64,000 nt of DNA from Orbilia blumenaviensis. Its lineage: Eukaryota > Ascomycota > Orbiliomycetes > Orbiliales > Orbiliaceae. The notes under the pieces are model-generated. The model did not search any database and was not told where the DNA came from. It saw only the letters and a list, made by a program, of their open reading frames with translations. The stretch is taken from positions 4,216,001 through 4,280,000 of the forward strand of contig JAVHNS010000002.1 of NCBI GenBank assembly GCA_036872755.1, read 5' to 3'. Positions 11,768 to 23,300 of this stretch are shown in pieces. Each line of letters opens with the position of its first letter. The stretch's first letter is position 1. Both the position numbers and the translations under genes were made by a program.

Positions 11768-13931
11768 CTAGTAGGATGGGGTTGGTGACATTGACCGCTT
11801 GCGTGGTCTCTTGAGGGTTGCAAGCAGGGCATCTAGCTCTAAGAAATTTTCGTCATTCGAAGCGAACTTTTGATGGCGCTTAGAGAGAATATGCTATATG
11901 GGCATTAGCTATGGGTTCGAAGACAATATAAGATAGTAAAAGAGATAAACCGGAATACCTTTTCAAAGTCATCATACTTGTCGCGACAGTTCTCGCAATA
12001 TCCAGCTACAGGCTGCTTCTTACTAGCCTCTTTCACCACTACCTCACTTCGGGCTCGCTTTAATGTTTTTCGTTCGCCCTTGACTTGATTGCTTTCTTCG
12101 TCGACGACTTGCAAAGTTGCCCCAGAGTTGGTTTGTCGAATCCCGCCAGTTGTCTTTTCGAACACACGACGATTGAGACGTTGGACATCACGGCTAGTGC
12201 CTGCCTTAGGTCCCACAAGGACGGGGTTGGATGAGATCGCCTGGGAAACGACTGCGGAAGTCGGGCCAGTTTGGCGGATTCCAGAAGCCGCTGGTTCATA
12301 ACCAGTGAGGACGAGATTATCTTGTCGGGTACGATGAAGATCCTTGAGTTTATCAAGACGCGACTCGGTCTTTCTGACAGCAGTGGCGGCGGCCGCAGTT
12401 GCCATATCTCTGTCAACCTTGTTTTCGATACTGCCGAGTGGTCTTCGGTCGATAAGACCTGTCCTAGTGTCTTCTTTCAAGAGACTGGTCTTGGCCCTCA
12501 GTGATTGGTTGCGTGGTGGTGGTTCCATGATGCTCCTTGCTTTGAGACGGGCTGCCTCTTTAGCCTTGGCCTTGGCTTCTGCTTCTCTTTCAGCTTCTTC
12601 TCTCATATATGCTCTCTTGGTGTCTGGATCAAGGACGAATGGACAGCGGCCCTCCCTATTGGAGCGGAACTGGGGCCAATCACCATTTTCCGGCTGCGAA
12701 ACATTTCTAAACTCCCTAATTATGAAATGTTTATAGCGCCCGCCGGCATCACCAACGAGCACATAAGGTCCCTTGAATATATACATCTCTTTAGAAGATG
12801 ACAGTTGGGTGGATCGAGTTTTGTCTTGGCTCAGTAATCTGCCCAATGCTTCCTCATTTCTCTTGGTGGATTCGATGGTAGATGGCTTTTTAGCCTTTGG
12901 CACATCAGCCTTGTGGTACTTCGAGGGCAGAGTCTTCACAGGAATAGGAGGGGGGATGTTGTAATCGTCATCGATCTTTTCGTTGAGGGTATGGATCATG
13001 CGCTCGATCTTTTCCGTGTTCCATATCTTCATGCTATGCAATCGAGCGAGAACGAGTACATCTCCTTGCTCGTCATATACAGTACTGAGGGTGATACGTT
13101 AGTCGCTGACATTCCTAGGAGAACAGGATTGGACATACAGTCTAGGGGCGGCAGATGTCCTAGAATCAGTCTTGCCGAGAAGCTTTGGGTTTATGGTGCC
13201 AGTCCTGGCAGCATCTTGTTCCTTCGAGGTCTCTGGTGGAATGTCATCCCTGGCAGTAATGACATGAGTGACTTTTGTTTCATCGAAGTAGTCGATAACA
13301 GTCTATGAGGCATTATTAGTGTGTGTACTCTGAGTTTTGAGAATTGACTTCTTACCGAGTCAAGGTCACGAAGGTGAATCCTCAGCATAGCCATCTTATC
13401 CTCTGAAACGGTCTCATCCAGATAGAAAATCAAAGTGGGAAAGACTTTTAAATAGTGCTTTTGCCATTGCCTTATGGCTTCGTTATTTTCGGCGATTACA
13501 GCGGTGAGCTGTTTATCTCTCGCCGAGATCTTCTGCTGCGCCTGAACTGGTTTCCGGTATTTTTGATTGTCAATCCTCTCGACTGGACGACGGGAGGAAA
13601 CCGTGGGCTTAGTTCGGGTGGCACGAGAGGGAACAGCATCCCGACGAACGGCATCCTGTCGGCTGGGAGTCTTTGGAACAAGGACGAGTTTTGACGGGGT
13701 GTGACGGTTTTCCTTCTGCTCAGGACCAAGATACCCGGTGTCGATATGGGGCTTTTTGGCTGGAGGGGGGCCGAGATGGTCCCGAGTGGCCTTGGCAGGG
13801 CGTTTGGCAGGGATGGTCGCTGCACTTAGGGAATAAGATTGTCCATGATGATTTTGGATGTTGCTGAGAGGAACACGACGGGACATGGTAGGCATCGGGG
13901 GAGGAACCGGCGAGATGGGAAGCGAAAGCAT
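11768..13931 (-). CDS. DBF4: Dbf4/NimO, regulatory subunit of Cdc7 (DDK) kinase
   Basis: Regulatory subunit that activates Cdc7 to phosphorylate the MCM helicase at replication origins. Four exons (13931-13356, 13302-13139, 13084-11959, 11893-11768) join in phase to 663 aa. All three Dbf4 family motifs are visible. Motif N, BRCT-like, runs from about residue 155 (WQKHYLKVFPTLIFYLD) across intron 1 to VTHVITARDDIPPET. Motif M is at about 348-397 (YIFKGPYVLVGDAG through WPQFRS and GRCPFV). Motif C is a zinc finger at about 608-629 with CxxC (610, 613) and HxxxxxH (623, 629), completed only after splicing the last intron, followed by KFASNDENFLELD. A KEN box at residues 73-75 fits APC/C-driven destruction. 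The first intron has a GTAAGA donor; the second contains GACTAAC. The start could also be the internal MSRRVPLSN, the usual conserved Dbf4 N-terminus. Acts in the nucleus. Confidence 0.95.
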
Positions 13932-16290
13932 TGGATGATCCGATGGGGAGGGAAATGGTTCTCGGGGGGGTGGAGAGAGAGAGCGAACGTCGATTGATGT
14001 ATATAGTTCCTGTGACGTCTAGGTCGTAATGTTTCAAACGCTCATCGAGTGGTAGTGTTAGGGTGAACAGTTCCGATTGAGGAGATTAAGGAGATGGATG
14101 AGAAGATGATGAGTATGAGACCTGATAGTCTAGCGGATAGGAGATATCGAGAGTCGAGACGCGAGCGGGTATTGGTGATGGCGATGGTGATGATCGAGGG
14201 GAAGGTCAATAGTCAGTAGGCGGATGTATGGGGGTGGCGATGGGTTGTCGATGGAGGTGAGGAGATAGTGGTGAGTTGAGGTGAGGGATTGTTTTATTTG
14301 GCGGTCAGTGTTGTGGTATATTGGTATTAGTATTTATTATTATTGGAGAATTCGCGACAGCCCCCAAATTCCAGCCAACCAAAACAACGGACCGCCAACA
14401 GGTCCGCGAGAAAGCGATGAAGTCCAAGATTGACTGAAGGTTTGATGGAAAAGGTCGAAATCAGATGAGGGGAGAGAGGAGGTTATATCGGGATTGGATT
14501 GGATTGGGGTTGTTTTGTTTGTCGTGGGCCTGCACCTTCCTTGTCTGAGTGGAGTTTGGGTTTTGGTTTTATTGGGAGGAGAAGGCTGGCAGTGCTGTGT
14601 ACCAACAAATAAACAGAAGTTTTGGTGCAGCCAAAAGTACGCGCCATCCCTGTCCCGAACAACCAATGGACTCCCAAGCAGTCTAGAGTTTATTTTATTT
14701 TATTCTCTTAGAGCCGCAATCATGACAGTTTTGACATTCATTCCTTTTAACTAGTCTGCCTGTCAAGTACATGACATGTGCATGTACATGTACATATAAG
14801 TACCTACATAAACACTCAAATGGGCACGTAGGCGTACCGTCGGTGGCATACATTGAATTGATATCACTCGTTGTATGCCAACCGTGGAGCCAATTAAATT
14901 GAGCTTAGGTAAATATACTACCTACATGAAATACCTGGGCAGTTAGTTAGCACTTGGTATGTAGGTACCTTACTTTATTATACGCCCATGTGGCCCGAGA
15001 TATATATTATTCGAGGATGGTGTGATCTCGAGTCGCACCACTCCGACTGTCATACCTTCATCCGCAAAAGGAGTCCCCGTGTTATAGTATACTCGACTCC
15101 GCATCCTCTCCTTGATCATTAAGATCTTTACATTTCTCCCAGTTAGCCGAGTAGTTGATAGTAAGTATACTTGGTAGTAAGCATACTAGGTTGGCTTTAG
15201 GCAGTAGGTACACATGCTGCTGCGAGGTATATACGCCTAGGTATATATCTCTGCGAACATTATCAAGTCGCTACCTAAGCATGTACTGCCTACATACCCT
15301 ACGAGGCTACTATATACCCATGTCGGTATCATATTATATAAACGATACTTGCATTTGCGTTTAAGCATTAATTAGCAAGATACAGGCGCATGCCTGCATA
15401 CGTATACTATAGACTGACTATCCGGTCCGTGGTCAAGCTTAAAGCTATATGCATACCAGGCCTGATGACTTAAGCAAGTGCTGAAGCACTGAATGAATCG
15501 GCTTCATCCAAAACAGGACTTGGCCCCGTCTCACAACTTTCTAACGCCAGCCAGGTCGCGTGTTCCCAAACAAGTCAACACACACACACACAAAAGGTGT
15601 TGTGCTGGTGTGGTAACTTTCCAAGTGATTGAGCCACTAACCAGCCAGCCACCAGCCACGATTTGCTGTCCCATAAACCGCCTAGCAGGAACACCACGTC
15701 CTCAACACAGAATCTCGCTCTCGAATTGAAACTCGACATGCTCCAGTATGGTCTCGTTGGTTCCAGTGAGGATTTTACAATATTTGGAATCAAACCATAT
15801 TTCCCTTCTTCAAAAGAAACAACAAAAATACATCCTGTGCCGCATAGGTACAAGTACTCTTCACTCTTAGCTTAGCACACTCTAAATCCCGTATCTCTAC
15901 TTGTACCCTGGAGAAGAGGGTATGGAAATGTGGGACCAGGGTAAATGCAACCTCCCAGGCCAGGGTTTGTCTTTACCCGCAAACTTGTAAGCCGGTCACC
16001 GATAGACGATGTATGTAATGCCATAATCGCTTGCCTTAACTTGTAGCTGGCCTCGGAGTATATATTACTCCTTCTCCTCAGCCTCTCGTATTTTTTTATG
16101 CAATGCCTGCCGAATTAGCTTACACGATCCGGTCGCCATCGCCCATTAAAATGTCATCTCTCCCATTTTAGATATCACTAGAAGCATTTTACCTCGCATG
16201 TTCAAATTTAAACCCTCATGATTCGATACCTTCTACCAGCAACTTCTCAAGCATAGTTGAAATCCCTCATCAAAAAACCAGAGTACTAGT
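13932..16290. other. divergent intergenic region (DBF4 / membrane protein)
   Basis: Shared 5' region of DBF4 (minus) and the membrane-protein gene (plus). It contains GGATT microrepeats near 14490-14515, repeated ATGTACATGTACAT near 14780, and TACCTA/TAGGTA motifs. A GACGCGA at 14158-14164 resembles a partial MCB-type cell-cycle element, about 230 bases from the DBF4 start. No gene is supported; small frames in 14340-14754 and 15493-15875 lack any features. Confidence 0.5.
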
Positions 16291-17133
16291 ATGGCCCTCC
16301 ACCGTCGCATCTCCCTCTCCGACCTTGAAGCCCCAGAAACCCACATATCCACTCAACCCGTCCACCACCTGCCCCCAAAATACTTCGAATACAAGCCCGG
16401 CGGCCGTGATGAGTTCTTCAGAGACCTAGACGCCTACCAAGCCGCCGCCAAAATACATGCCCAACACCGTCAAACAGCATCCCCAACCGTCGGATCCGCA
16501 GACGAACATGAAGTCCCGAGTTATGACAGTATAGGCGAAGTCCTACCTACCATTCATGAGACAAAAATTTTCAAAAAGCGACTGCTGGATACCTTGCGAG
16601 CAATCAGAGATTTTACCGAAAAGCGTAGAAAGACCCCGAAATGGTCGAATTGCTTCGGTATATCCTCAAGTGTACGGCTTGCATTAGCAGTGATCTTGAT
16701 TCTTGGTATGGTGGGTGGAATAGTCGTCATGGCAATCACATTTAGACAGGTCGCGGGGATGCTGGCAATGGGTGTGTTTCTGGTTGTATTTTTGGGGGTC
16801 AGCTTCTTTACGGTTAGGAAATACATATACCAGCGGCGCCTGGTAGAGGCCCTGCTAATAGGGCTGGGTAAGGTGGAACGGTTTGAGAAAATAGACGAAA
16901 AGACATTGGACAGAATCAAAAAGGGTGTTGATGCAACTTTGAGCCCGTATTTCTGGATGGAAAGCGAGAGGAGAATGGAAGAAGCCATCCCCGAGGAATT
17001 GAGGCAGCCTGCAGCTACGGAAATCCAACCGCCTCCACCGGCACATTTGCCGTCAGAGCACCTGCCGCCACCGAGAACCCCTCCACCACCGCTGGAACTA
17101 TCTGAAGAGCAAACTACGAGGAGATCAGAGTAA
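16291..17133 (+). CDS. predicted two-TM membrane protein, 280 aa
   Basis: Family not firmly recognised. Single exon with a well-placed ATG (MALHRRISLSDLEAP). Residues 1-120 are soluble and charged. There are two hydrophobic helices, about residues 128-151 (LALAVILILGMVGG and following) and 154-176 (GMLAMGVFLVVFLGVSFF), separated by only a few residues (FRQV), which suggests a helical hairpin. A basic amphipathic stretch (RKYIYQRRLVEALLIGLGKVERFEK) and a proline-rich tail (from about residue 248) follow. The order soluble N-terminus, C-terminal helical hairpin resembles fungal DUF6594-type proteins, but the diagnostic motifs of that family are not clear, so this is only a suggestion. No signal peptide. 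Likely an internal or plasma membrane protein. Confidence 0.75.
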   Translation: MALHRRISLSDLEAPETHISTQPVHHLPPKYFEYKPGGRDEFFRDLDAYQAAAKIHAQHRQTASPTVGSADEHEVPSYDSIGEVLPTIHETKIFKKRLLDTLRAIRDFTEKRRKTPKWSNCFGISSSVRLALAVILILGMVGGIVVMAITFRQVAGMLAMGVFLVVFLGVSFFTVRKYIYQRRLVEALLIGLGKVERFEKIDEKTLDRIKKGVDATLSPYFWMESERRMEEAIPEELRQPAATEIQPPPPAHLPSEHLPPPRTPPPPLELSEEQTTRRSE

Positions 17134-17834
17134 CAGGCCGGACAAAATATACTGATAGATAGAAGGGAAAACCCTTCATGTTGAACATGGAGGTTGGAGT
17201 TATAATTTCGGGTTATTTTGAAGGGTTTGGTATATATAGCTTTTTTGATTCATTTCCTTTCACGAGTTTCACGAGTCATATCGATATGCAGCCACATATT
17301 CTGTATTTAGCAATAAAATCCTAGGTATAGGTTTTAAATTTTCAATAAAACTGCAATTGCCATCTATATCGCCTCGCGAACTTAGGCCTTATATATACAA
17401 AATTAGTATTAAAATATAACTACCAGAGCTAACGACCCCATTGAGACAGCGCCTCTACATAGCCACCTCCCCAACTATGTCTTAAGATAAAGCTATGAAA
17501 TGCATTAATGGGGGTTAGCACTGTAAGTGTGTAGTTATGTGAAGTTGGCACCACAGCCCGGCGGTGGGAATCTGCCTATAAGGAAGAGCGGTTTAAAATA
17601 TTATCAGACCAGCACAGCGCTCTATAGCTCTACATATCTAAGTACCAACTCAAGTAGCCCTCCTACCGGGGTAAGGTATGTATAGCATATATCATATCAT
17701 ATTAGATAGGTACTAGGTAGGTATCTACTGCCAGTGGTCGACCGGTCACTCGTCTTGGCCTTAAACGCCCCTAGAAATACAACGGCAGAGTAACGCACCC
17801 GTGAATCCTATAAGTGCTAGCACATGTACCCAAG

Positions 17835-17869
17835 TACTTCAGTAACTGAGACCGAAACTACTTCAGTAA
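17835..17869. repeat. 11-bp direct repeat
   Basis: TACTTCAGTAA occurs at 17835-17845 and again at 17859-17869, a 24-bp period, just before the hairpin at 17882. Confidence 0.9.
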
Positions 17870-17881
17870 GTAACCACCTAT

Positions 17882-17940
17882 TGTGCTGGAAATTGGGGTA
17901 GTATTGATTCCGTATCAATCCCACACCGATTTCCAGCACA
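17882..17940. repeat. nested inverted repeat / long hairpin
   Basis: TGTGCTGGAAAT (17882-17893) is a perfect reverse complement of ATTTCCAGCACA (17929-17940). Inside the 35-nt spacer a second dyad pairs ATTGAT with ATCAAT around TCCGT, flanked by GGG and CCC. The two dyads stack into one extended cruciform or hairpin. It lies about 170 bp upstream of the dioxygenase ATG. It may be an operator, a small palindromic element or an RNA structure. Confidence 0.85.
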
Positions 17941-18109
17941 GGAAGCAACCGCCTAGGCGCCTTCTTGGTGCGTTGCGTTGGGCCAAAGAGGCTAGTGGGT
18001 CCTGTGAATTCGAATAGGTTGCTAGGCCGAGGCTACCCGTAGACGCTGGTTCGATGAATGAAACCCCTCCACATATTACCTCCTACATCTCGAGCACATT
18101 GTAGTAAAA

Positions 18110-19420
18110 ATGGCCCTCCCATTCGTAGATGTTTCTGCCTTTCTCAAAAAAGGTACTCCTCCCTCAACTGCTAAAGACGCAGCAGCCAAATCGTTGTTCG
18201 ACGCCTGCCACGATGTCGGCTTCTTCTACCTCAAAGGCCACGGCATCCCGAAAGAGGCATGCAATCTGGTCCTCGAAACTGTGCGACAATGGATGTTAAC
18301 GGCTACAGACGAGGAGAAAGCTGCTATCGCTAGGAAGGATGCCGGGGTTGGGGATGGGGATGGCGGACGGGGGTACCAGAAGATTGGCGAGAATGTAACA
18401 TTGGGAAAGAGTGTACGCATTTCCAAGAGTTTCTTCTGGCTAGTTACTTAGTGCTGCCAATGTTTTCAAGGCTGAATGAATTCCTGAGCTAACTATGATA
18501 GCGGTAGGATTTCCATGAGGTACGCCTCTGACATCTAGACCTAGATTTTATAAGACGGTTAAAGCTTAGAGAGAATGACTAGGCCATAGATCTATATGCC
18601 GTCCACCCCTCCGCCCCACCATCCCCACCGTATCAACCCCTCCAAGGTCCGAACCTTTGGCCGAACGAGTCATTTGCCAGAATATTCACTACATACATTG
18701 ATCAAATCCTCCTGCTCGGAGCCGCTTTGATGCGGTGCATGGCCGTTGCACTCTCGCTTCCGGAAGATCACTTTGAAGAATTTATAAACCCTTCGTTCTG
18801 GGTCTGCCGGGCGATAGGGTACCCACCACTTACACCCGAAGCCATGGAAGCCAATCCTGGTGGTGTAGGGTGTGGTGCTCATTCTGATTATGGGTGTTGG
18901 ACTTTTCTTTTGACGGACGAGACAAGAGGGGCCTTGAAAGTTGAGGGGAAGGATGGGGCCTGGGTTGATGCGGATCCAGTAGAGGGGTGTTACGTAGTCA
19001 ATGTGGGAGATATGTTGATGCAATGGACGAATGGGCTGTTTAAGAGCACTGTTCACCAAGGTACCACCCCCCTCTCTCTTATCGCAAGTACACGTGTAGT
19101 TGCATATTTAAATATTTACGGATCTGGATCCGGATACTGACAAAGGATGGGTATCGACAGTGGTACATTTAGGAAGCAATTACAGGTTAGTCTTGAAAAT
19201 ACTTAATGGCAATAGAATCTGCAAAGCTCTTCAGAAGACTCGCTGACAATAGATTAGAGTATCTGTGCCTGTTTTCTTCGAGCCATCCTGGGACGCCAGA
19301 ATCACACCGTTGGAGACGTGTGTAGCAAAGACAGGCGGCAAACCACTCTATGAAGGGGTTACTTATGGCGAGTACCTGCTGGGGAAAGTTGCTACCAACT
19401 TTTATGCCGATAAGAAATAA
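18110..19420 (+). CDS. 2OG-Fe(II) dioxygenase, isopenicillin N synthase-like, 326 aa
   Basis: Non-haem iron, 2-oxoglutarate-dependent oxygenase of the DIOX_N plus 2OG-FeII_Oxy type; the substrate cannot be told. Five exons (18110-18412, 18508-18519, 18583-19060, 19161-19185, 19258-19420) join in phase to 326 aa. The N-terminal signature is LPFVDVSAFL ... DVGFFYLKGHGIP. Exon 2 is only 12 nt and encodes DFHE, completing the family stretch GKS-DFHE-AIDLY. The iron ligands are His205 and Asp207 (GAHSDYG) and His263 (STVHQVV). Exon 4 is 25 nt and carries VVHLGSNY; Arg273-x-Ser275 is the usual co-substrate carboxylate pair. Without the micro-exons the frame breaks, which supports the model. An upstream hairpin (17882-17940) may be regulatory. 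No biosynthetic cluster surrounds it. Cytosolic, no signal peptide. Confidence 0.88.
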
Positions 19421-19908
19421 AGTTCACCCATTTCCTGGGTACGAATGCATCATATCACGGGATACATATATATTATGTGCTGCTGCGTTGCATCATCTTA
19501 GCTAGCTAGGTACCTATGGCTACCATCTAGGAGGCTTAGGAGTCGCATTGTAAGACATGTGAAAACTGAGCCGGGAGTGTGATCCCGTGGCGGTGGAACC
19601 GACGTTTAGTTGCAGTTCTAGCTGCATGGAAGCTGCATGCGGGGTTTGACTGGCTCTATCCGGCCCATTATAATTTCGATTCTTGCCTGTTCTCATAGGT
19701 TGGTTATGTCTGATCCTGCACCTAAGCTAAGCTAAGCTTCCTGTCGACTGTCCAGACTTTTGTCCGATAGCAAGCCCTAGATATTGAAATGAACATTTAA
19801 GAAGCAAAAGTCTTACGTATGTAAATTAGGTCTGATTTACGAGATGGTAGTATATCACAAGATAACGAAGACATGAAACCTGTTGAAGGGTTGGAGATAA
19901 AGAAAACC

Positions 19909-19939
<31 letters not shown>

Positions 19940-20311
19940 GCGGGTGCGATCAGGGCGCAGAGCGTTATTTCAGGTTGATGCGACGTTTGCGAGAATTTTT
20001 GCCTGAGAGCGCGGAGTGCCGCTTTAAAATAGGACCAAGACCCCCAACACACGCGATGACGTTGTTGTGCTTCTTCACCGGAATCAGCGCCATCCGCGAC
20101 CAGCGAACACAACCAGCACAGCATTCTAATGGCGCATGCACAACATGGCTGGCTTCGCACATGCCGAATCACATTCCACCCAACTGCTGGTAGTTACCCC
20201 TTTCCTCATTACCTTCAGTAGCATAAGGCTATTCGGCAGCATATCGTGAACATTTACCACCATTGCACCCGTTACATTTACTATGCTTCCAACTACGACA
20301 GCATTATCGTC
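19421..20311. other. intergenic region with poly-A run
   Basis: Contains a 28-nt A run (19909-19936) and GCTAAGCTAAGCT microrepeats at about 19727-19738. Overlapping frames on both strands between 19855 and 20193 are mutual shadows without motifs. No gene is seen. Confidence 0.6.
19909..19936. repeat. poly-A run, 28 nt
   Basis: Uninterrupted A tract in non-coding DNA between two plus-strand genes. Confidence 0.95.
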
Positions 20312-23300
20312 ATGCCAGACATGAATACGCTTTCTGTCGCAGGTACTTACTCCACTCCTTGACCATAGCTAAGCACTTGGCTGGTATAGTCTGTACGATT
20401 CCATTAACAAAAGGTGATATGCAGCCGCGACTACCCCTACAGTCCTCTCTGTCGGCCTCTCGCACTACCTTACAAAATCCAAACATCGCGGGAAACCAAC
20501 CTATCACCTCGGCTACCACCAAGGCCTCGAGCTGGTTCGCAGATTCCTGGTTTACGCTTCCCACCGGACCGTTGAAGAACTACAAGCTTTCACAGCGCAA
20601 TATGTCCCAGTCCCTACATGGGTACACGTGGAAGAAGTCGTGATTCCTGATGAGCTGCTGGAAGAGGCTGCTGAGAAAATTGTAGGCCAGCTCGGGATAG
20701 ATGGGGTTGAACGGGTAGGCGGGAAGCGGTGGTGGAAGTGGAGGATTAAGGAGGTCAAAGGGGAATGGATTGAGATGAGAAAACATTATCACGAGAGGGT
20801 TAAACATAAGGAGTGGGCGCCTAGAACGATTTTATATATTCACGGAGGTAAACTATTTCTCGCCGTCTAGTTATATAATGTGGGCCGGGCTAATTGCATT
20901 GATAGGTGCTTATTTCTTTGGGTATGTAACTCGTAGAGATTTGTGGATAATTTCTTGCTGACGGAGAGTAGATCAGTTGATGAACATCGTTATCAGTTGC
21001 AAAGACATGCGAGGAAAATGAAAGCTAGGGTATTTGCGCGTAGGTGTCCAGTGGTCAGGATCATTAATTGAGTATTGAACACTCATACTAACAGCTGTGC
21101 AGCTAGATACCGACTAGCCCCGCAGGTATGATTGAATACCCGTTGTAGATGTTTCGATATTACTAACTAGTCCGACTAGTTCCCATTTCCATGTGGTATG
21201 TCTTCAACTCTCATTTAAAGACAATTCCGATTCTGATGAGGCAATACCGATGCAGGTCTACAGGATATCATCGCATCATATCTCTACCTCCTGTCTAAGC
21301 AACCTGCCTCAACAATTATATTGATGGGCGATTCAGCCGGTGGTGGAGCTGTAGCATCTCTCTTGTGCATATGTAGAGATCAGGGCATCCCCTTGCCTGC
21401 AGGCTCGATTTTGATCAGCCCATGGGTTGGTGAGTGCAAGCCAACCTTTCCGAAATAACTTATTGAGTATTTGACGCTTATTCTCGAAGACCTTACGCAT
21501 TCCTTCCCCTCTGTTATTTCTGACAACTCAGGCGATTACATCCCTGCCCACGGGTTCCTCCATAAATCTAGCCCTGCATGGCCGCCACCGACGGACGAGG
21601 ATATTGAAAAGGCTATAGCTGGGAAGAAAGAGCCTTTAGAGACTAATGGTGCCGTCGAAGGGTCATCTTCACTTACTGCCAATATCAAAGAACAGTTAAA
21701 ATCTATCTCTTCAACTAAGGGTCTCAAGCAAGAAGCACAGGGGTTCGATATAATTGCTCCGTCGTCACCCACTACCCGTAACCAGAGCATCGCTGCAGTA
21801 CCTGCAAAAGGCGTGATATCTGTTTTAATAGATGGACACGAAGTCCGTATCAAGGACCAAATCCAGCTTTACACTACAAACGAGTTACTCAGTCATCCTC
21901 TTGTGTCACCTGTTGTACAAGGAAGCCTGGGAGGCCTGCCACCTATGATGATTCTGGTAGGTGGTTCTGAGGTTCTGAGGGATGAACAGATATACTTTGC
22001 ACATAAGGCTGCGAACCCGAGGAAGTACCCGCCCCCTGCCCACGTTTCAACTGCGCAACAATTAGAAGCGCTGAATAGATGGAAACATGGCACGGATGTT
22101 TATCTACAGGTCTTTGATGATTGCTGTATGACTGCTTCTCTCCTTCGCCGAATACCCTTGTACATCAATTTAACATTTTGTTGTAGGTCATGTCACTCCA
22201 ACCCTCTCATTCACCAAACCGGCGAAGTATATGTACCGTTCGATTGCTAGATTTGGCGACTGGCTGTTTGCTAGAGAAGCTCTTGAAACGGGCGCAATTA
22301 CAGGCAACACCGTCCCAGATACCGCGGAGCCCATCGACACGGTAGATCCCAACGAGCCAAACAGTGTTGTGGAACAACTATTCTCGCGGGAGGGCGCACA
22401 AATCGTCAAAGGGGAAACCATGTCTGTGATATCGAGCTCCTCATCATCATCATCCTCATCAGACGAAGAGGGTTCTTCATCCTCCAATAACCACATCTCT
22501 AGAAAACTTAGTAACGTCCAAGCACCTCAAACCTATAATATCCCTACGTTTGTAAACCACATGGTTAGACAGCGTGTTGATAGGAAGGGAAATATTCATC
22601 CTTTAAAACCAGCGTCAGAGCTAGAATGTATGCAATTACCGATGGAAGAGATTGGATGTATCAAGCCTGAGCCAGTAAGGAGGTGGATGGAAGGAAAAAA
22701 GAGTTGGGATGGGAAGTATGCTAAAGCCAAGAAGAAGGTACAGGAACAGAGAGCTAAAGAGATTGCTGAGGGTGGTTATTTGCAATTTGAAGATGACGGG
22801 AGTGGGATTGTTGAGACGCCACCCGGAAGTGCCCTTGCAGGAAGGTAGGCTATTATCCGACAGACCCATTGATAGTGAAAGAAGAAGCTAACGGATATGG
22901 TATCGTAGGAGGAGAAAGGAAGGAGAAATGATCCCTGGGCGAAGCTTTAAGCCTAGTTACGGACTAAAATTATGGAGTATGATTGGATCGAAGCAGGATG
23001 TTGAAACGGTGAGAAAAACTCCTAGGAAAACCCGTGCCTTAGGGTGTTTTAGAATGTGTAATTGCCTTTTCCCAAAAGATTTGGTTAGCTAATCACTTAT
23101 TCTATTGTGTTTTGAGGATGAGTAGATGGAGGCGGAGAAGAAAAAGGAAGAGAAGAAGGGAGTCGATGGTTCGGCTACGACTGAAGCGCCACCGTCTGCA
23201 TCTGTCGCCACGGGGAATCTCTCAGTAATGGTCAAAGAAGAAGAAAATATATCCAGCTCCTCGTCGTCTAACACCGGTAATACTGGCATTAATGGTGCCG

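Larger units (their letters stand above)
17134..18109. other. intergenic region with hairpin and direct repeats
   Basis: Upstream region of the dioxygenase gene. Apart from the repeats at 17835-17869 and 17882-17940 it holds TAGGTA-type motifs (17687-17722), such as TAGGTACTAGGTAGGTA. No gene is seen. Confidence 0.6.

Noticed and set aside
19855..20193. Mutually overlapping frames around the poly-A run, and poly-A runs as SINE tails
   Set aside because: No shared sequence next to the different A/T runs, no box A/B promoter and no target-site duplications. The frames owe their length to the lysine/phenylalanine run.
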